DNA of 28,046 bases from Azolla pinnata. Lineage: Eukaryota; Streptophyta; Polypodiopsida; Salviniales; Salviniaceae. Made by a program: the position numbers and the translations under genes. Positions 1 to 8,974 of the stretch are shown piece after piece (position 1 is the first letter of the stretch; the number at the start of each line of letters is the position of its first letter). The DNA is taken from positions 1-28,046 of the forward strand of contig JBBBWG010005380.1 of assembly GCA_037176905.1 (NCBI GenBank), written 5' to 3'. Under the pieces are notes generated by a model. The model saw only the letters and a program-made list of their open reading frames with translations. It ran no database searches and was not told the DNA's origin.

Positions 1-1459
1 GGCACCCTTTCGGATCACCAAGTCTCTATGTACATCACGTCGGTTCGGATCTTCACGTAACTTCTCCGAATTTCCGATTTTCGACTGTCTTATTTCCGTA
101 ATATTACGAATTTATGACTTTGTCGTAATTTCGTAATAATTGGCCAACACATGACATGGGAGTCGATGGCATGCAAAACTCAATTTTACGCTAGTCACTA
201 ACTAAACATTGCACTAGCTGGTGAAAGGGTATATATAATGCAACCATACAACATACTCAGGCAAAGAGAAAGGAAGTTGCCAATGGTCGGAAGATGGATC
301 ACGTGTTTTATATTGAGAGTATAGAGTTCTCCTGTTTGTAGCTCACTGAACATTTGCCTGTGTACGTACATATATGAACAAAACCTTTTGGACGCATGTC
401 TTTCAGGCATGTACCAGTTTCAAAAGAAGAGCACTTAATCTTAAAATAACAAGAAAAGATTTGTGTGTGTGCGAAGGAGATTATGGTGCGAATGCATCTG
501 TTTGTGTGTATTCGAAATCGAGATCCAATAAAGCTGCTGAGCACACACTTCGGGATTCATTCTCGTATCGGTCATCTCGCCACCAAGCGGAAGACGTAGC
601 ATCAGCTCAGAAGATTCTTTGAGCTAGGAGAGCATAAGCAAAGGGGCAAAAAAAAAGGGGGTTTGTTCAGGCCAAAGTTGATGTATATCAGAATGAGTTA
701 CGAGAAAGCTGAATGAAACGGGTTCCAGTTACATCCTCCAGGATTAGTTGCCATTACTAGATGAACAAGTGAGTATCGCTATCAGCTAATAGTTATTGCG
801 CTCTACTGTAGCCGAAGAAACCGATGACGATCCACTACCCAGAATGCCACTACACTGACCGTCGAAGCTTGTGTTTGCTTTAGCTTGGCCTTTTGTTTCT
901 CCAGACAAAAGAGAAAGGAACCTTTCTCCCTTTCTTTGGAATATTCCATTCCATGTATCTCTATCATGCAGTCGGCGAATCTCGTGACGGGGATAACTAA
1001 CTAACTAACTACAACATTGCAGTGCAAGCCAGCGCCTCCCAGAAATTATTCTGTGGAAAGCCTGTGATGCAGAAGAACAACAGCAGAATTCTTATGCACC
1101 TAAAAAGGTATTCGATCGATCGATGATGACAAGTTTATCTCCCCGCCTTTTTCGGCAATGGCCTCCGCGTAAGCTTTTTTGGTGGCCTTTGAGGCGCTCG
1201 ATTCGATCCAGAGACCCAGCCAGTTAGCCAAATAGGGATACATTCTCCTAAGAGGACAAATGACATACATACACATACAGGCATATATACAATGTGTGTG
1301 CCCACCACCATCATGATGATGATGGTGCCATGATGATGATGGTGATGGTGGTGATGGTGGTGGGGGTTGTATGGGATCTCATTCAATAGTCATTCATGCA
1401 TGTACAAATTTCATTTTTTTATTCTTTCTTCTTTTCTCTTGTAAATGCATGTTTATATT
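1..1459. other. Intergenic stretch without a recognised gene
   Basis: I see no coding region here. Open frames between 198 and 622 overlap on both strands and show no recognisable domain. The stretch holds a short TAAC run near 996-1012, a GATCGATCGATGATG run near 1115-1130, and a CAT/ATG-rich microsatellite at about 1301-1363. The first 130 bases contain short inverted ATTACGAA/TTTCGTAAT segments, possibly the edge of an old repeat. Confidence 0.6.
1301..1363. repeat. CAT/ATG-type microsatellite
   Basis: A compound trinucleotide repeat of CCA, ATG and GGT units. On the minus strand it creates an artefactual poly-histidine reading frame, which I do not regard as a gene. Confidence 0.85.
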
Positions 1460-1903
1460 AAGGGAAAATTACTGATGATATATGCCTAACAGAATTATAA
1501 ATTACATTTTAACGCCTACCAAAACCAAAAATTACAAATTAACGCCTAGTTCTAAAATTTTACACGCGGTTGATTTATTAATCGCAAATTAATTAATTGT
1601 GTGCCCAATTAACATAAAATTAAAATTGATTAATGCTAATTATTTTATTAGTATCAAAGTAACGCATTAATCAATCAATTAGATTGTAAGAATCGGCAAG
1701 TTTTGTTAATCGAATATAATAAGGGAATCAATTAAGATCAATTAGTGAGAAGTGATTAGGAATAAAATCAATACTAGCAGAGTTAATTGAATATTAATTT
1801 TTAGTGGAAGATAAGATTAGGCGTCAATTTGTAATTTCTTATTTCAGTAAGCGTTAAAGTGTGATTTATAATTTTGTTAGCCGCTTTTTGGTAATCCTCC
1901 CTT
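1460..1903. mobile_element. Mutator-like MITE, copy 1 (444 bp, long inverted ends)
   Basis: The element begins AAGGGAAAATTAC and ends GTAATCCTCCCTT. About 90 bp of each end pair as imperfect inverted repeats, both carrying AATTATAAAT, then TTTAACGC, then AAATTACAAATT and CGCCTA at matching spacing. If the true ends are GGG...CCC, the flanks TTATATTAA and TTGTATTAA match at 8 of 9 bases, which fits a 9-bp Mutator-type target duplication. The element carries no transposase and is AT-rich. A second copy of identical length lies at 4931-5374. Its right end is about 180 bp from the CLE leader, so it forms part of that promoter region. Family assignment rests on end sequence and duplication length only. 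Confidence 0.75.
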
Positions 1904-2100
1904 GTATTAAAAATAACATGACAATACAAAAAAACAACCCTCCTATTAAAACAACATGACAATACAAAAAAACCTTGCAATCGTAACTATATATCTTTAA
2001 AAGAATTAATATTTGTTTATCTTTTTTTTTCTTCTTTCTTAAATATATATTTGTATTAAAACAACATTAGAGTAAAAAAAACCCTTGCTATATTGTAACT
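1904..2100. repeat. Degenerate local direct repeats upstream of the CLE gene
   Basis: A phrase like TATTAAAACAACATGACAATA followed by an A-run and CCTTGC recurs three times, near 1905-1940, 1943-1985 and 2053-2098, with decay between copies. TTGTAACTAT or CGTAACTAT follows two of them. The copies lie just outside the MITE and may be slippage or old insertion debris. TATATAT stretches within could serve as a TATA box for the CLE gene, but I cannot place the transcription start. Confidence 0.5.
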
Positions 2101-2204
2101 ATTTTAGAAGAGATCATAGTCACAGTCAGGCTTTCTTTCTTCTTTCTCTCTTTTCTTTGTTTGAAGCTTTTAGGGTTTCTTTGAGCAGAAGCAGCAGCAG
2201 AAAC

Positions 2205-2257
2205 AAGAAGAAGAAGAAGAAGAAGAAGCAAGAAGAAGAAGAAGAAGAAGAAGAAGA
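2205..2257. repeat. AAG microsatellite in the CLE leader
   Basis: An (AAG)n run with one interruption, preceded by GCAGCAGCAG and by a CTTTCTTTCTTC pyrimidine tract at 2131-2159. Such purine and pyrimidine simple repeats are common in plant 5' leaders. The stretch stays open in the CLE frame but is more likely untranslated. Confidence 0.8.
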
Positions 2258-2328
2258 CAAGCCAGTGCCACTTCTTCTTCTTTCTTCCTTCTCCGGTTTG
2301 AGCGAGATCCTCCTTCAGTTGTGTTGCA

Positions 2329-2391
2329 ATGGCCATGGCACAACTCAAGCTGGTGATCATGCTGCTGCTGGTTTCTGCAAGCTGCCCATAG
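2329..2391 (+). CDS. Short upstream ORF with a signal-peptide-like sequence (20 codons)
   Basis: ATG at 2329 opens a 20-codon frame, MAMAQLKLVIMLLLVSASCP, ending in TAG at 2389. It has a short polar start, a KLVIMLLL hydrophobic core and small residues before a cysteine, so it looks like a secretory signal peptide. It lies 12 nt upstream of the ATG that opens the CLE frame and is in a different frame. It may be a regulatory uORF. It may also be the true first exon of the CLE gene, joined by an intron I could not place, or the victim of a frame-changing indel. Confidence 0.4.
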   Translation: MAMAQLKLVIMLLLVSASCP

Positions 2392-2402
2392 GCGAAGTTC
2401 AA

Positions 2403-2781
2403 ATGCAAGCAGCTGGGATCAACAGATCGGCAATCGGCCCTCGACTCGCGCCGCCGAAGCACAAGATTCAGCAGCTGCAACGGATCATCAAGCCGCAGAA
2501 GAAGCAGAAGCAGAAGACGGAGAGAGCGGTGGCGGCGATAACAACAACGGATCGCAGATCATCATCAGCATCTGAATCATCATCTCAATCATCATCTCCG
2601 CATTGCAGCAGCTCCAGCTGCCACAAGCATCACAATCGCAGCTTCAGTTCAGCGCTCGCCTTGCATCGTGTGCTTGCGATCGGCGCGCTGATCATGGTGA
2701 CGGCATCGGTGCTGGCGACGATGAGCAGCAGCTGCCAAGTGTGGGGATCATCATCAGTCACAGTGGCAATCAGGGATCTTG

Positions 2782-2818
<37 letters not shown>

Positions 2819-3038
2819 AGAGCTGAAGGTCAATGGAGTAGTGGTGCATGAGCCCATCGACATCGAGCCGCGAGTGCGCGAATTATATGCCCACCATCAC
2901 CGTCACCGTCACTATCACCGTCGCTGTCACCGTCGTCGCTGTCGCCGTCATGTCGATCGCGATCGTGATCGGCCGATAAGCGCTCTCGCCACCGATAAGC
3001 GCTTCGTCCCTATCGGCCCCAACCCCCTCCATAACTAA
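2403..3038 (+). CDS. CLE: CLE-family peptide precursor
   Basis: CLE genes encode secreted precursors cut to 12-13-residue peptides that act on leucine-rich-repeat receptor kinases (CLV1/BAM/TDR class) to control meristems and vascular cells. The frame ends KRFVPIGPNPLHN then TAA. The last 12 residues (codons 3000-3035) fit the CLE consensus R-x-V-P-x-G-P-N-P-L-H-N, with Pro4 and Pro7 as the usual hydroxylation sites, and lie flush with the C-terminus as in the family. From ATG 2403 the protein is 211 aa: a basic, Ser-rich N-terminus (1-90), a hydrophobic segment LAIGALIMVTASVLATM (about 96-112) that could be a signal anchor, an 11-His run, a His/Arg/Cys-rich stretch, then the CLE box. Most CLE precursors are 80-120 aa with the hydrophobic segment at the very start, so the N-terminus is uncertain. 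The open frame continues up to an ATG at 2085, but that part looks like leader sequence. Phe2 and Ile5 of the peptide are unusual. Confidence 0.8.
2781..2818. repeat. ATC microsatellite coding for poly-His in the CLE precursor
   Basis: An (ATC)n run read as CAT codons gives eleven consecutive histidines. The unit length keeps the frame open, so expansion or contraction would change only the spacer of the precursor. Confidence 0.85.
2892..2972. repeat. CACCGT/CGATCG minisatellite inside the CLE precursor
   Basis: Repeated CACCGT-like hexamers followed by CGATCG-like hexamers encode a His/Arg-rich and then Asp/Arg-rich spacer (HRHRHYHRRCHRRRCRRH, then DRDRDR). The composition is low-complexity and extremely basic, just before the CLE box. 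Confidence 0.7.
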
Positions 3039-4930
3039 CTCTACTTCTTCGGACCGAATTCCACATCTTGATCTCAATTTTTTTGCCCAGCTCAATATCA
3101 TCTCCTAGTATTACCTATCACTTCCTTCCGCGGCCCAGCTCTAGGATAATGTATGACTGTTGCCGCGAATCTGAGCGCGAATTCGAGCTGCTCATTCAGC
3201 AAAACCTGTTATGTTGCACCATCTGTATAATATCGATGCATTCTATACTTATTTCACCATCAACCAATCAATCAATCAATCAATCAATGGTTTGGCTTGG
3301 GTCATGCGGCGGCGGCACCAGCTGCGTCGTTAACACTTGAATCGGCAGATAATTTCCTCGCCTTAGAAACGTCTCGTGGATCGGAGGTCGTCACATCGAT
3401 CGATCAACAAGATAGTGCAACTAGAGTATATATTGCTGCATAGATCTTCTGTATCGATGTCAACACTCTATATGAATTGTGATCTTTGGGCTCGATCGAT
3501 TGATGGCGCTCCGTTGCTCACTTTAACTAATTAAGGTAGTTATATCGTGGCATGAATTAATTAGATCAGGGTAATTATGGCCGCCCGATTGATTATATGG
3601 CTCAATCGATTGATGTAGTTACAGCTGATTGCGTAGAAACTTGCTTAATCAAGATCAATTAATTAAGATGGCATGGCTCCAATTGAAGCCTACCTACAGT
3701 TTCCTTGAAGAGAATCGATATGGTCGGTAGTAGCTCCATAATTAATCGCTGCCATTGCGCCATAGCTTGCTCGGTTACTTAAGTCAGCACGGAATTAATG
3801 AAGCCTAGTGGCATCGCGACTCGATGTCTTCACATTAACAATCGATATGCTCAATTAACTCATGCTGCCGTTGCTTTACTTAATTAATACAGCATGCAAT
3901 ACATAATTAACCTCGGCATCCACCAATGTCTCGGACGATAGTGATTAATATTAATAGCTTAATTCGTTTCTTCCGTCGCATCGCTAGCTCGATTAATTTA
4001 GATACAATATGGGCGGCATGAATAATTGGAGTACTTGACGAGAATCGAATTTAATGGTCTATTTATTATGGCTCCATTAATTGCAGCCACAGCATTGCTC
4101 ATGGCTTGATTAATTAAGTTAGGCGTATATATATGGCACTAATTAATTAAGCTATCGATCGCTGTCATATAGTATCTAAGCTTGCTTGACTAATTAACCA
4201 TACAGCACGGAATTGATTAATTAAGTTTGGCGTAATTATATGGCCCTTAGTAAACATGTCTCGACGAGAATCAACTACGAAACCCTAAACCCTAAACGGT
4301 GATTTCCACTGTATAATCCGTCTGCATGACACTATTAATGGGGCCTCAGTTCGACTCAAATTTCATCACCTAATCTGTAATATGCTCGCTAGATTGGATC
4401 ATTAGTACCCCGCCTGATTACCTCAATTCTTAATAATTTCTCCCCAGATCTTCAGTTAATTGAGCCGATCGGACGAATTAAACAAGCTGCTAACATGACG
4501 AATTCTTTCCGAATTAAACAGATTAGCGGGATACTCGACGGGCCCATCAAATTAGAGGAGAATTGTTGGGTCGCCCGAAGAATTTAATGAAACTGCTGAA
4601 ATCGCCCACATCCAATTTAATAACAGCGCGCTCATGATCTTGAAGAAGGGTCCAAGTAACGTATTAACTGCTCACGTGAATCCGTCAGGTAACCGGCATT
4701 AACTGCATATGCATGCAGAAAAGCAGCTACAATGCATCCTAGAGGCGCTGATGATCTCTCCACAGATAGACAATCACCAGTCAAGTACATAGATCTTCTT
4801 CGTATCGCATTAATGTACAAAGATGATGTGTATGGTCCGACATGAATTCAATGTTTGTATACAACATTTAACATCGACTGACTGATCAACCGCCTGAATG
4901 ATATGATGAGCACAAGAGGGATTTTCTTTT
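3039..4930. other. Intergenic: CLE 3' flank and TTAATTAA-rich tract
   Basis: I recognise no gene. The 3' flank carries an (AATC)n run at 3265-3288. From about 3481 to 4260 the DNA is saturated with AATTAATTAA, ATCGATCG and GATTGATT words. Phrases such as ATTAATTAAGTTAGGCGTATATATATGG (near 4107) recur in altered form near 4211 and more weakly near 3550, suggesting an old degenerate repeat. Two telomere units (AAACCCTAAACCCTAAAC) lie at 4280-4297. The open frame at 4632-4820 on the minus strand has no recognisable content. Confidence 0.55.
4280..4297. promoter_or_regulatory. Telo-box pair (two AAACCCTA units)
   Basis: AAACCCTAAACCCTAAAC matches the plant telo-box motif. There is no gene start close by, so a regulatory role is only a possibility; it could be a random or relict interstitial telomere repeat. 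Confidence 0.35.
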
Positions 4931-5374
4931 AAGGGAAAATTCCAAAATTATAAAAACTACAATTTTATCGCTTACCAAATCTAGAAATTGCAAATTAATG
5001 CCTAGTTTTAAAAATCAGCACGCAAATTGATTGATTAACACCAAATCAACTGATTGCTGAGTTCAATTTACATGAAACTAACTAATTGATTAACTCTCAA
5101 TGACTTGATTAATACCAAATTAAGGCGTTAATCAATTAATTAGATTCTAAAATCACTAACCTTTGTTGATCGAACATAGTAAGGGGAATCGATTAGGATT
5201 TATTAGTGAGAAGTGATTAGGAATAAAATCAATAGTACAAGCGGAATCAATCGGGTGGGTGGTAATTCTTAGCGGAAGATAACATTAGGCGTTATTTTGC
5301 AATTTCTGATTTTAGTTGGCGTTAAATTCATGTAATTCATCATTTGGTTAGGCGTTTCTTAGTGATTCTCCCTT
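4931..5374. mobile_element. Mutator-like MITE, copy 2 (444 bp)
   Basis: This is the same element as at 1460-1903, in the same orientation and with the same length. It shares the start AAGGGAAAATT, internal phrases such as TTAGTGAGAAGTGATTAGGA and the end GATTCTCCCTT. The inverted ends carry the same spaced AACGCCTA and AAATTGCAAA blocks. The 10 bp before GGG (TTTCTTTTAA) and after CCC (TTTCTTCCAA) agree at 8 of 10 positions, which suggests an aged Mutator-type target duplication. No transposase is encoded. Divergence between the two copies is substantial, so they are old or independent insertions rather than one recent duplication. Confidence 0.75.
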
Positions 5375-6770
5375 TCTTCCAAGGATTTTCCTCATACCAT
5401 CGGCTGCAATACGGCACATTTGTGAAAACTTCTATCATGTAAAGATCAATCAATGGCAAAATATTGCCCATATGTTTTGATATATGTGACATGTGACATG
5501 CATTTTCCTCTTTGACCCCTTGGAATCTTTCGGAAGCCGTGATGGGCCTATCCATCATCCATTCCATCTTGCCCTTCTCTTGTTGGAGACTGAACCAAAG
5601 GTAGCGAGAGCATTAAATTCAAGTGAAAGCGTTAATGCATATGACCAGCATTATGGATTAACGCCCCAAATTTGTCTCCAAATTCACTCTTTCGATGTCG
5701 CTGGACAATTTGTTGCACTTACACTTCGATATTATCACCCACCATTCCCTCGATTCGGCACACCCGATAATTTCTTGACTAGTTTCAGTTCGGCGCCCGA
5801 TTATTTTCTTGGCTAATTTCAGTTCTGCGCCCAACAATTTCTCGACTAGTTCTAGTTCAGCGCCCCACGATTTCTAGAAATTGCTACCCTGATATTGCCC
5901 ACTAATTACATCAATCAACCGAATCATATAATCACCATGCCTGATAACTGAACCACTAATTCATCCAGCCCTAAACCCTCGCACCCCTACCTTGTATTCA
6001 CTAATTCGAGCATGAGTTAATCAGCCTCCAACTTCTTTTTTATCAAATTCATACTGCAATTGATGGTAATCATACGAATCTCCTATTTCGCCGATGTTAT
6101 AAGTAGCATTTACATTGTTTGATTACTAATGAATGGATTCTGATTTGATTAGTCTTGTGGTTTGATTGATTTGCTTATTTTTATAATGGGCATCTAAGAG
6201 TCGCTATAATTATAAAGAATCGGTGGGCATCAAATAGTAATTTGAGACAAATTCAGGCGCAGACTTATAGTTCCCTCGATTAATATATCATATTTAACTG
6301 AATTGTGACGAAGATAACTACGCATAATTAACTTGTCCGCATGAATATGGATTAGTACACATCACTCAATCGCAAGCTCAAAACATGTCAAGTCATGAGA
6401 ATCGGAATCGCTTCGAGTGACACTCACCCGTACCCCGTTGCAATGTCAGACAGATGTTGAATCAATGTGCCACGATATATATTGCGCTGTGATGATCAGA
6501 ATCGAACACTCCAAAAGAAGAGTGTCGAAGGACAACAAAAAAGAAAAGATGATATCTTCTCCGATTCTGTTTTTCACTTTATCATAAAAGGATAGAGCTT
6601 TGTGTGTTATAATTTCACAATGGGGTTCTACTGATGTCTATGTAGTTCTTCCAACGTCACCATACAACATGAAATAGTACCCAATGGCCAATCAAATTTT
6701 CACCTTTTCACTTGAAGGTCAATCATATAACACCCGAGAGCTATATTTTCACCCAAAGGCCAAAATTTTC
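5375..6770. other. Intergenic stretch without a recognised gene
   Basis: A 107-codon open frame at 5493-5816 on the + strand has no recognisable domain. It runs into a tandem repeat at 5754-5877, so I do not call it a gene. The rest is AT-rich and unremarkable. Confidence 0.5.
5754..5877. repeat. Tandem repeat, ~34-bp unit, about 3.6 copies
   Basis: Units start at 5754, 5789, 5823 and 5856. Each begins TTCGGC, TTCTGC or TTCAGC, followed by a CCC-containing core, AATTTCT or ATTTTCT, and ACTAGTT or GCTAATT. Spacing is 35, 34 and 33 bp with substitutions, so the array is old. Confidence 0.75.
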
Positions 6771-6775
6771 GTGCA

Positions 6776-6850
6776 AGCTCGGAGGTCTTCAACTCAAGTC
6801 CCCTTACTTCAAGGCAAAGTATCCCTACCACTAGAGCTATCAAGATGAAC
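6776..6850 (-). mobile_element. tRNA-derived SINE head (or tRNA pseudogene)
   Basis: On the minus strand TAGCTCTAGTGG (6839-6828) fits the polymerase III A box. GAGTTGAAGACC (6795-6784) resembles a B box, and it begins 44 nt after the A box, the spacing found in tRNAs. The intervening sequence does not fold as a functional tRNA that I can see. The downstream minus-strand sequence towards 6690 would be the SINE body, but I could not define its 3' end. Confidence 0.45.
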
Positions 6851-6931
6851 GAGAATTCCGCGTTTTGATTCCATTAAAACCTAACGTCGTGGGATTTATT
6901 AGCTGTTTTACGATGCTCTCCTGACAATATT

Positions 6932-7455
6932 TGGTATCAGGGCGAGTTGTTTCGTATTTCTCATTAGAGAAACCTTTAAGGGTATCATAAAGCTATATAC
7001 CGCTTGACAGCAAAAATACTCGAATCATCTCCCTCGAGCTTAGCTTCAGTACCAAGGGTTTAGATCTTCCTACTAAACTTTGGTTGAAAGTTATACTTCA
7101 GCCTGTTTTGAGAGAGTATCGAGTGCGAGTACTTGCTTTAGGTTATGGTACTGGTTTAGTGTTAAATGTGGTTAAAAATTGGTTATATTCATGTTGCTCA
7201 TTTTCATAGGACATTTCACTTGGGCACCAAACCAAGTTCCATGGTCTAGGAATGTTCGACCAAATAAAATTATTCTCGTTCTGTGTCTGTTCCTCTGTGG
7301 ATGCCTTAAAGCCTTAAGGATGCCTTAAAGCCTCCATAGCATCTCACTTCCACTCTTTTCCTTAGTGTTCTAATCAATCGTACATTGAGAACGAGTCGAA
7401 TCAAAAGATCAAGTGCTTCCAATTCAATAATGAGGGGGAGCACAAGTCCAATTAT
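6932..7455 (+). mobile_element. Decayed LTR-retrotransposon remnant (PBS-like site and gag zinc-knuckle-like stretch)
   Basis: TGGTATCAGGGC at 6932-6943 differs at one base from the usual initiator-Met primer-binding site of plant LTR elements. At 7414-7455 the translation CFQFNNEGEHKSNY resembles a gag CCHC knuckle, but two Cys positions are replaced (Phe and Tyr) and the His is one residue late. The frame around it is broken and I see no LTR. The two pieces may or may not belong to one element. Confidence 0.35.
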
Positions 7456-8974
7456 ATACTCGGTTTCGTAGAACACAAGGCATTCAACGTGAATTCAAGG
7501 CACCTCAGAAAGAAAGAAAGATATATTACCGCCTTCTTAGGCCAATATTGGCCCATGAGACAAAACGTATAATAATGTTTGTATATCCACTCAATGACTC
7601 AAGCATAATGACATGAAGCAAATGAATCTAACAACTTTATGGCGGAACATTTCGTAAGTAGTCAGTGTAGTATACATTATAAGTATGTCATCGAGTAGGT
7701 CTTCACTTCAAAATCACCTTCTGCCTTTAGCTTTGCAAGAATTCCGGACTCGTAAGTGTCAGAATCATAGTGAGTTATAGATTTTTACTTGTGTGAAACA
7801 ATAAGAGAAGAAACTTGGAGCCTTACTCTTGGAAATACATCTTTCTTAAACTAAAGTCATATCGTTTGAAGGCAAATTGGACCCAAAAACAAGGCGATTC
7901 ATTTGAAGTCTGGATTTTGTTTTCAAGGAATCAACAATGCATAGTCATTGATTGTTCTGTTAGCATGGCAGACATCACGCACTTGATCAACTACTTGATA
8001 TGGCACTGGATCTTGAGAAAAAATGTCCCAACCATCCCAAAACCAAATGTCTTAAAGTCATTGATGTTGTTCAGTAAAAAAGAGCCCGTCTTCTCTCAAA
8101 GTGATGCACACCGACACTAAGATCACATACCAAATATCAAGTATAAGAGCATGAAATGGTAATTGTATATGATATATAGAATGGAAAAGGATAAGGCTAA
8201 CCATGATGTATAATTTGGTTCTTACATCTCTCGACGAGCAGAGGGAGAACAAAAGGGTTGATTGTGATACATGCGTCACTCTTGATTGTAGTCCAACAAT
8301 AGCAGTTTTGCAGCCTGAAAAAACGTGTAATAAGAGTTTATTTGGAGAGAAGATATAAACACTTGGACCTTGATCATTGATTCTTAAGAAGGCTCAATCC
8401 CTAAATCATTCGGTAGTTGAATCACAAGGAGTTTCGATTCAAAGAAAGGATCTTTCGTGCGTTTGGCAGCCAGACGTCAGCTTGCCCATAGGGAGAACTT
8501 TCATGTAGATACGAAGCACACACAATTTTCACAAAGACGAATTATAAGGCCACTAAGCTGAACTTAGATGGACACAATATACACAACATGCAGCTGATGA
8601 TTTGAGCAACATGGATTCATGACGAGAATGGAAAAACAAAAACCTTTGTAATCATCATTGCCTTGAAAGGACTATACAGTTGAGCTCGTACCTTGAAAAT
8701 CTCGTGCATGTCTGTGCACACGACATGCTTCAAAGGCATCAGGGGACATAATACCAGTTTAAATGAAAACGGCATCAATCTTAGCCCAATCTTTGCAAAT
8801 TTGGGTGTCCCCTCTGTTACGAAATTCCAAAAACTCCTTAGTTTCCATATGCTCAAAGCTTTGGAAAGGGTATTGATGTATAGCAAAAAAGTTGGGATAA
8901 AATGCATTCCATACATGCCCTAAAAATACCACATTTCTCAGCTTTAACCCCACTAAGCAATAATGCTTCTTCCC
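7456..8974. other. Intergenic stretch without a recognised gene
   Basis: Open frames at 7815-8120 (+), 8058-8279 (-), 8617-8916 (-) and 8693-8923 (+) are short, overlap one another and have no recognisable domains. The part next to 8975 must include the 3' untranslated region of the minus-strand gene that ends there. No clear polyadenylation signal stood out. Confidence 0.5.

Noticed and set aside
1135..1386. Minus-strand frame with a poly-His start
   Set aside because: It is a translation of a CAT/ATG microsatellite with no other gene feature.
2088..2480. 130-codon minus-strand frame opposite the CLE gene
   Set aside because: It is open only because the AAG/CTT repeat is free of stops in this frame; no domain or leader supports it.
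5493..5816. 107-codon + strand frame
   Set aside because: Its end is the ~34-bp tandem repeat and the remainder has no recognisable content.
6776..6850. A functional tRNA gene
   Set aside because: A and B box spacing is right, but the B box is degenerate and I could not find matching acceptor or anticodon stems.
7815..8120. 101-codon + strand frame
   Set aside because: No recognisable domain, no splice or repeat context, and overlap with other random frames.
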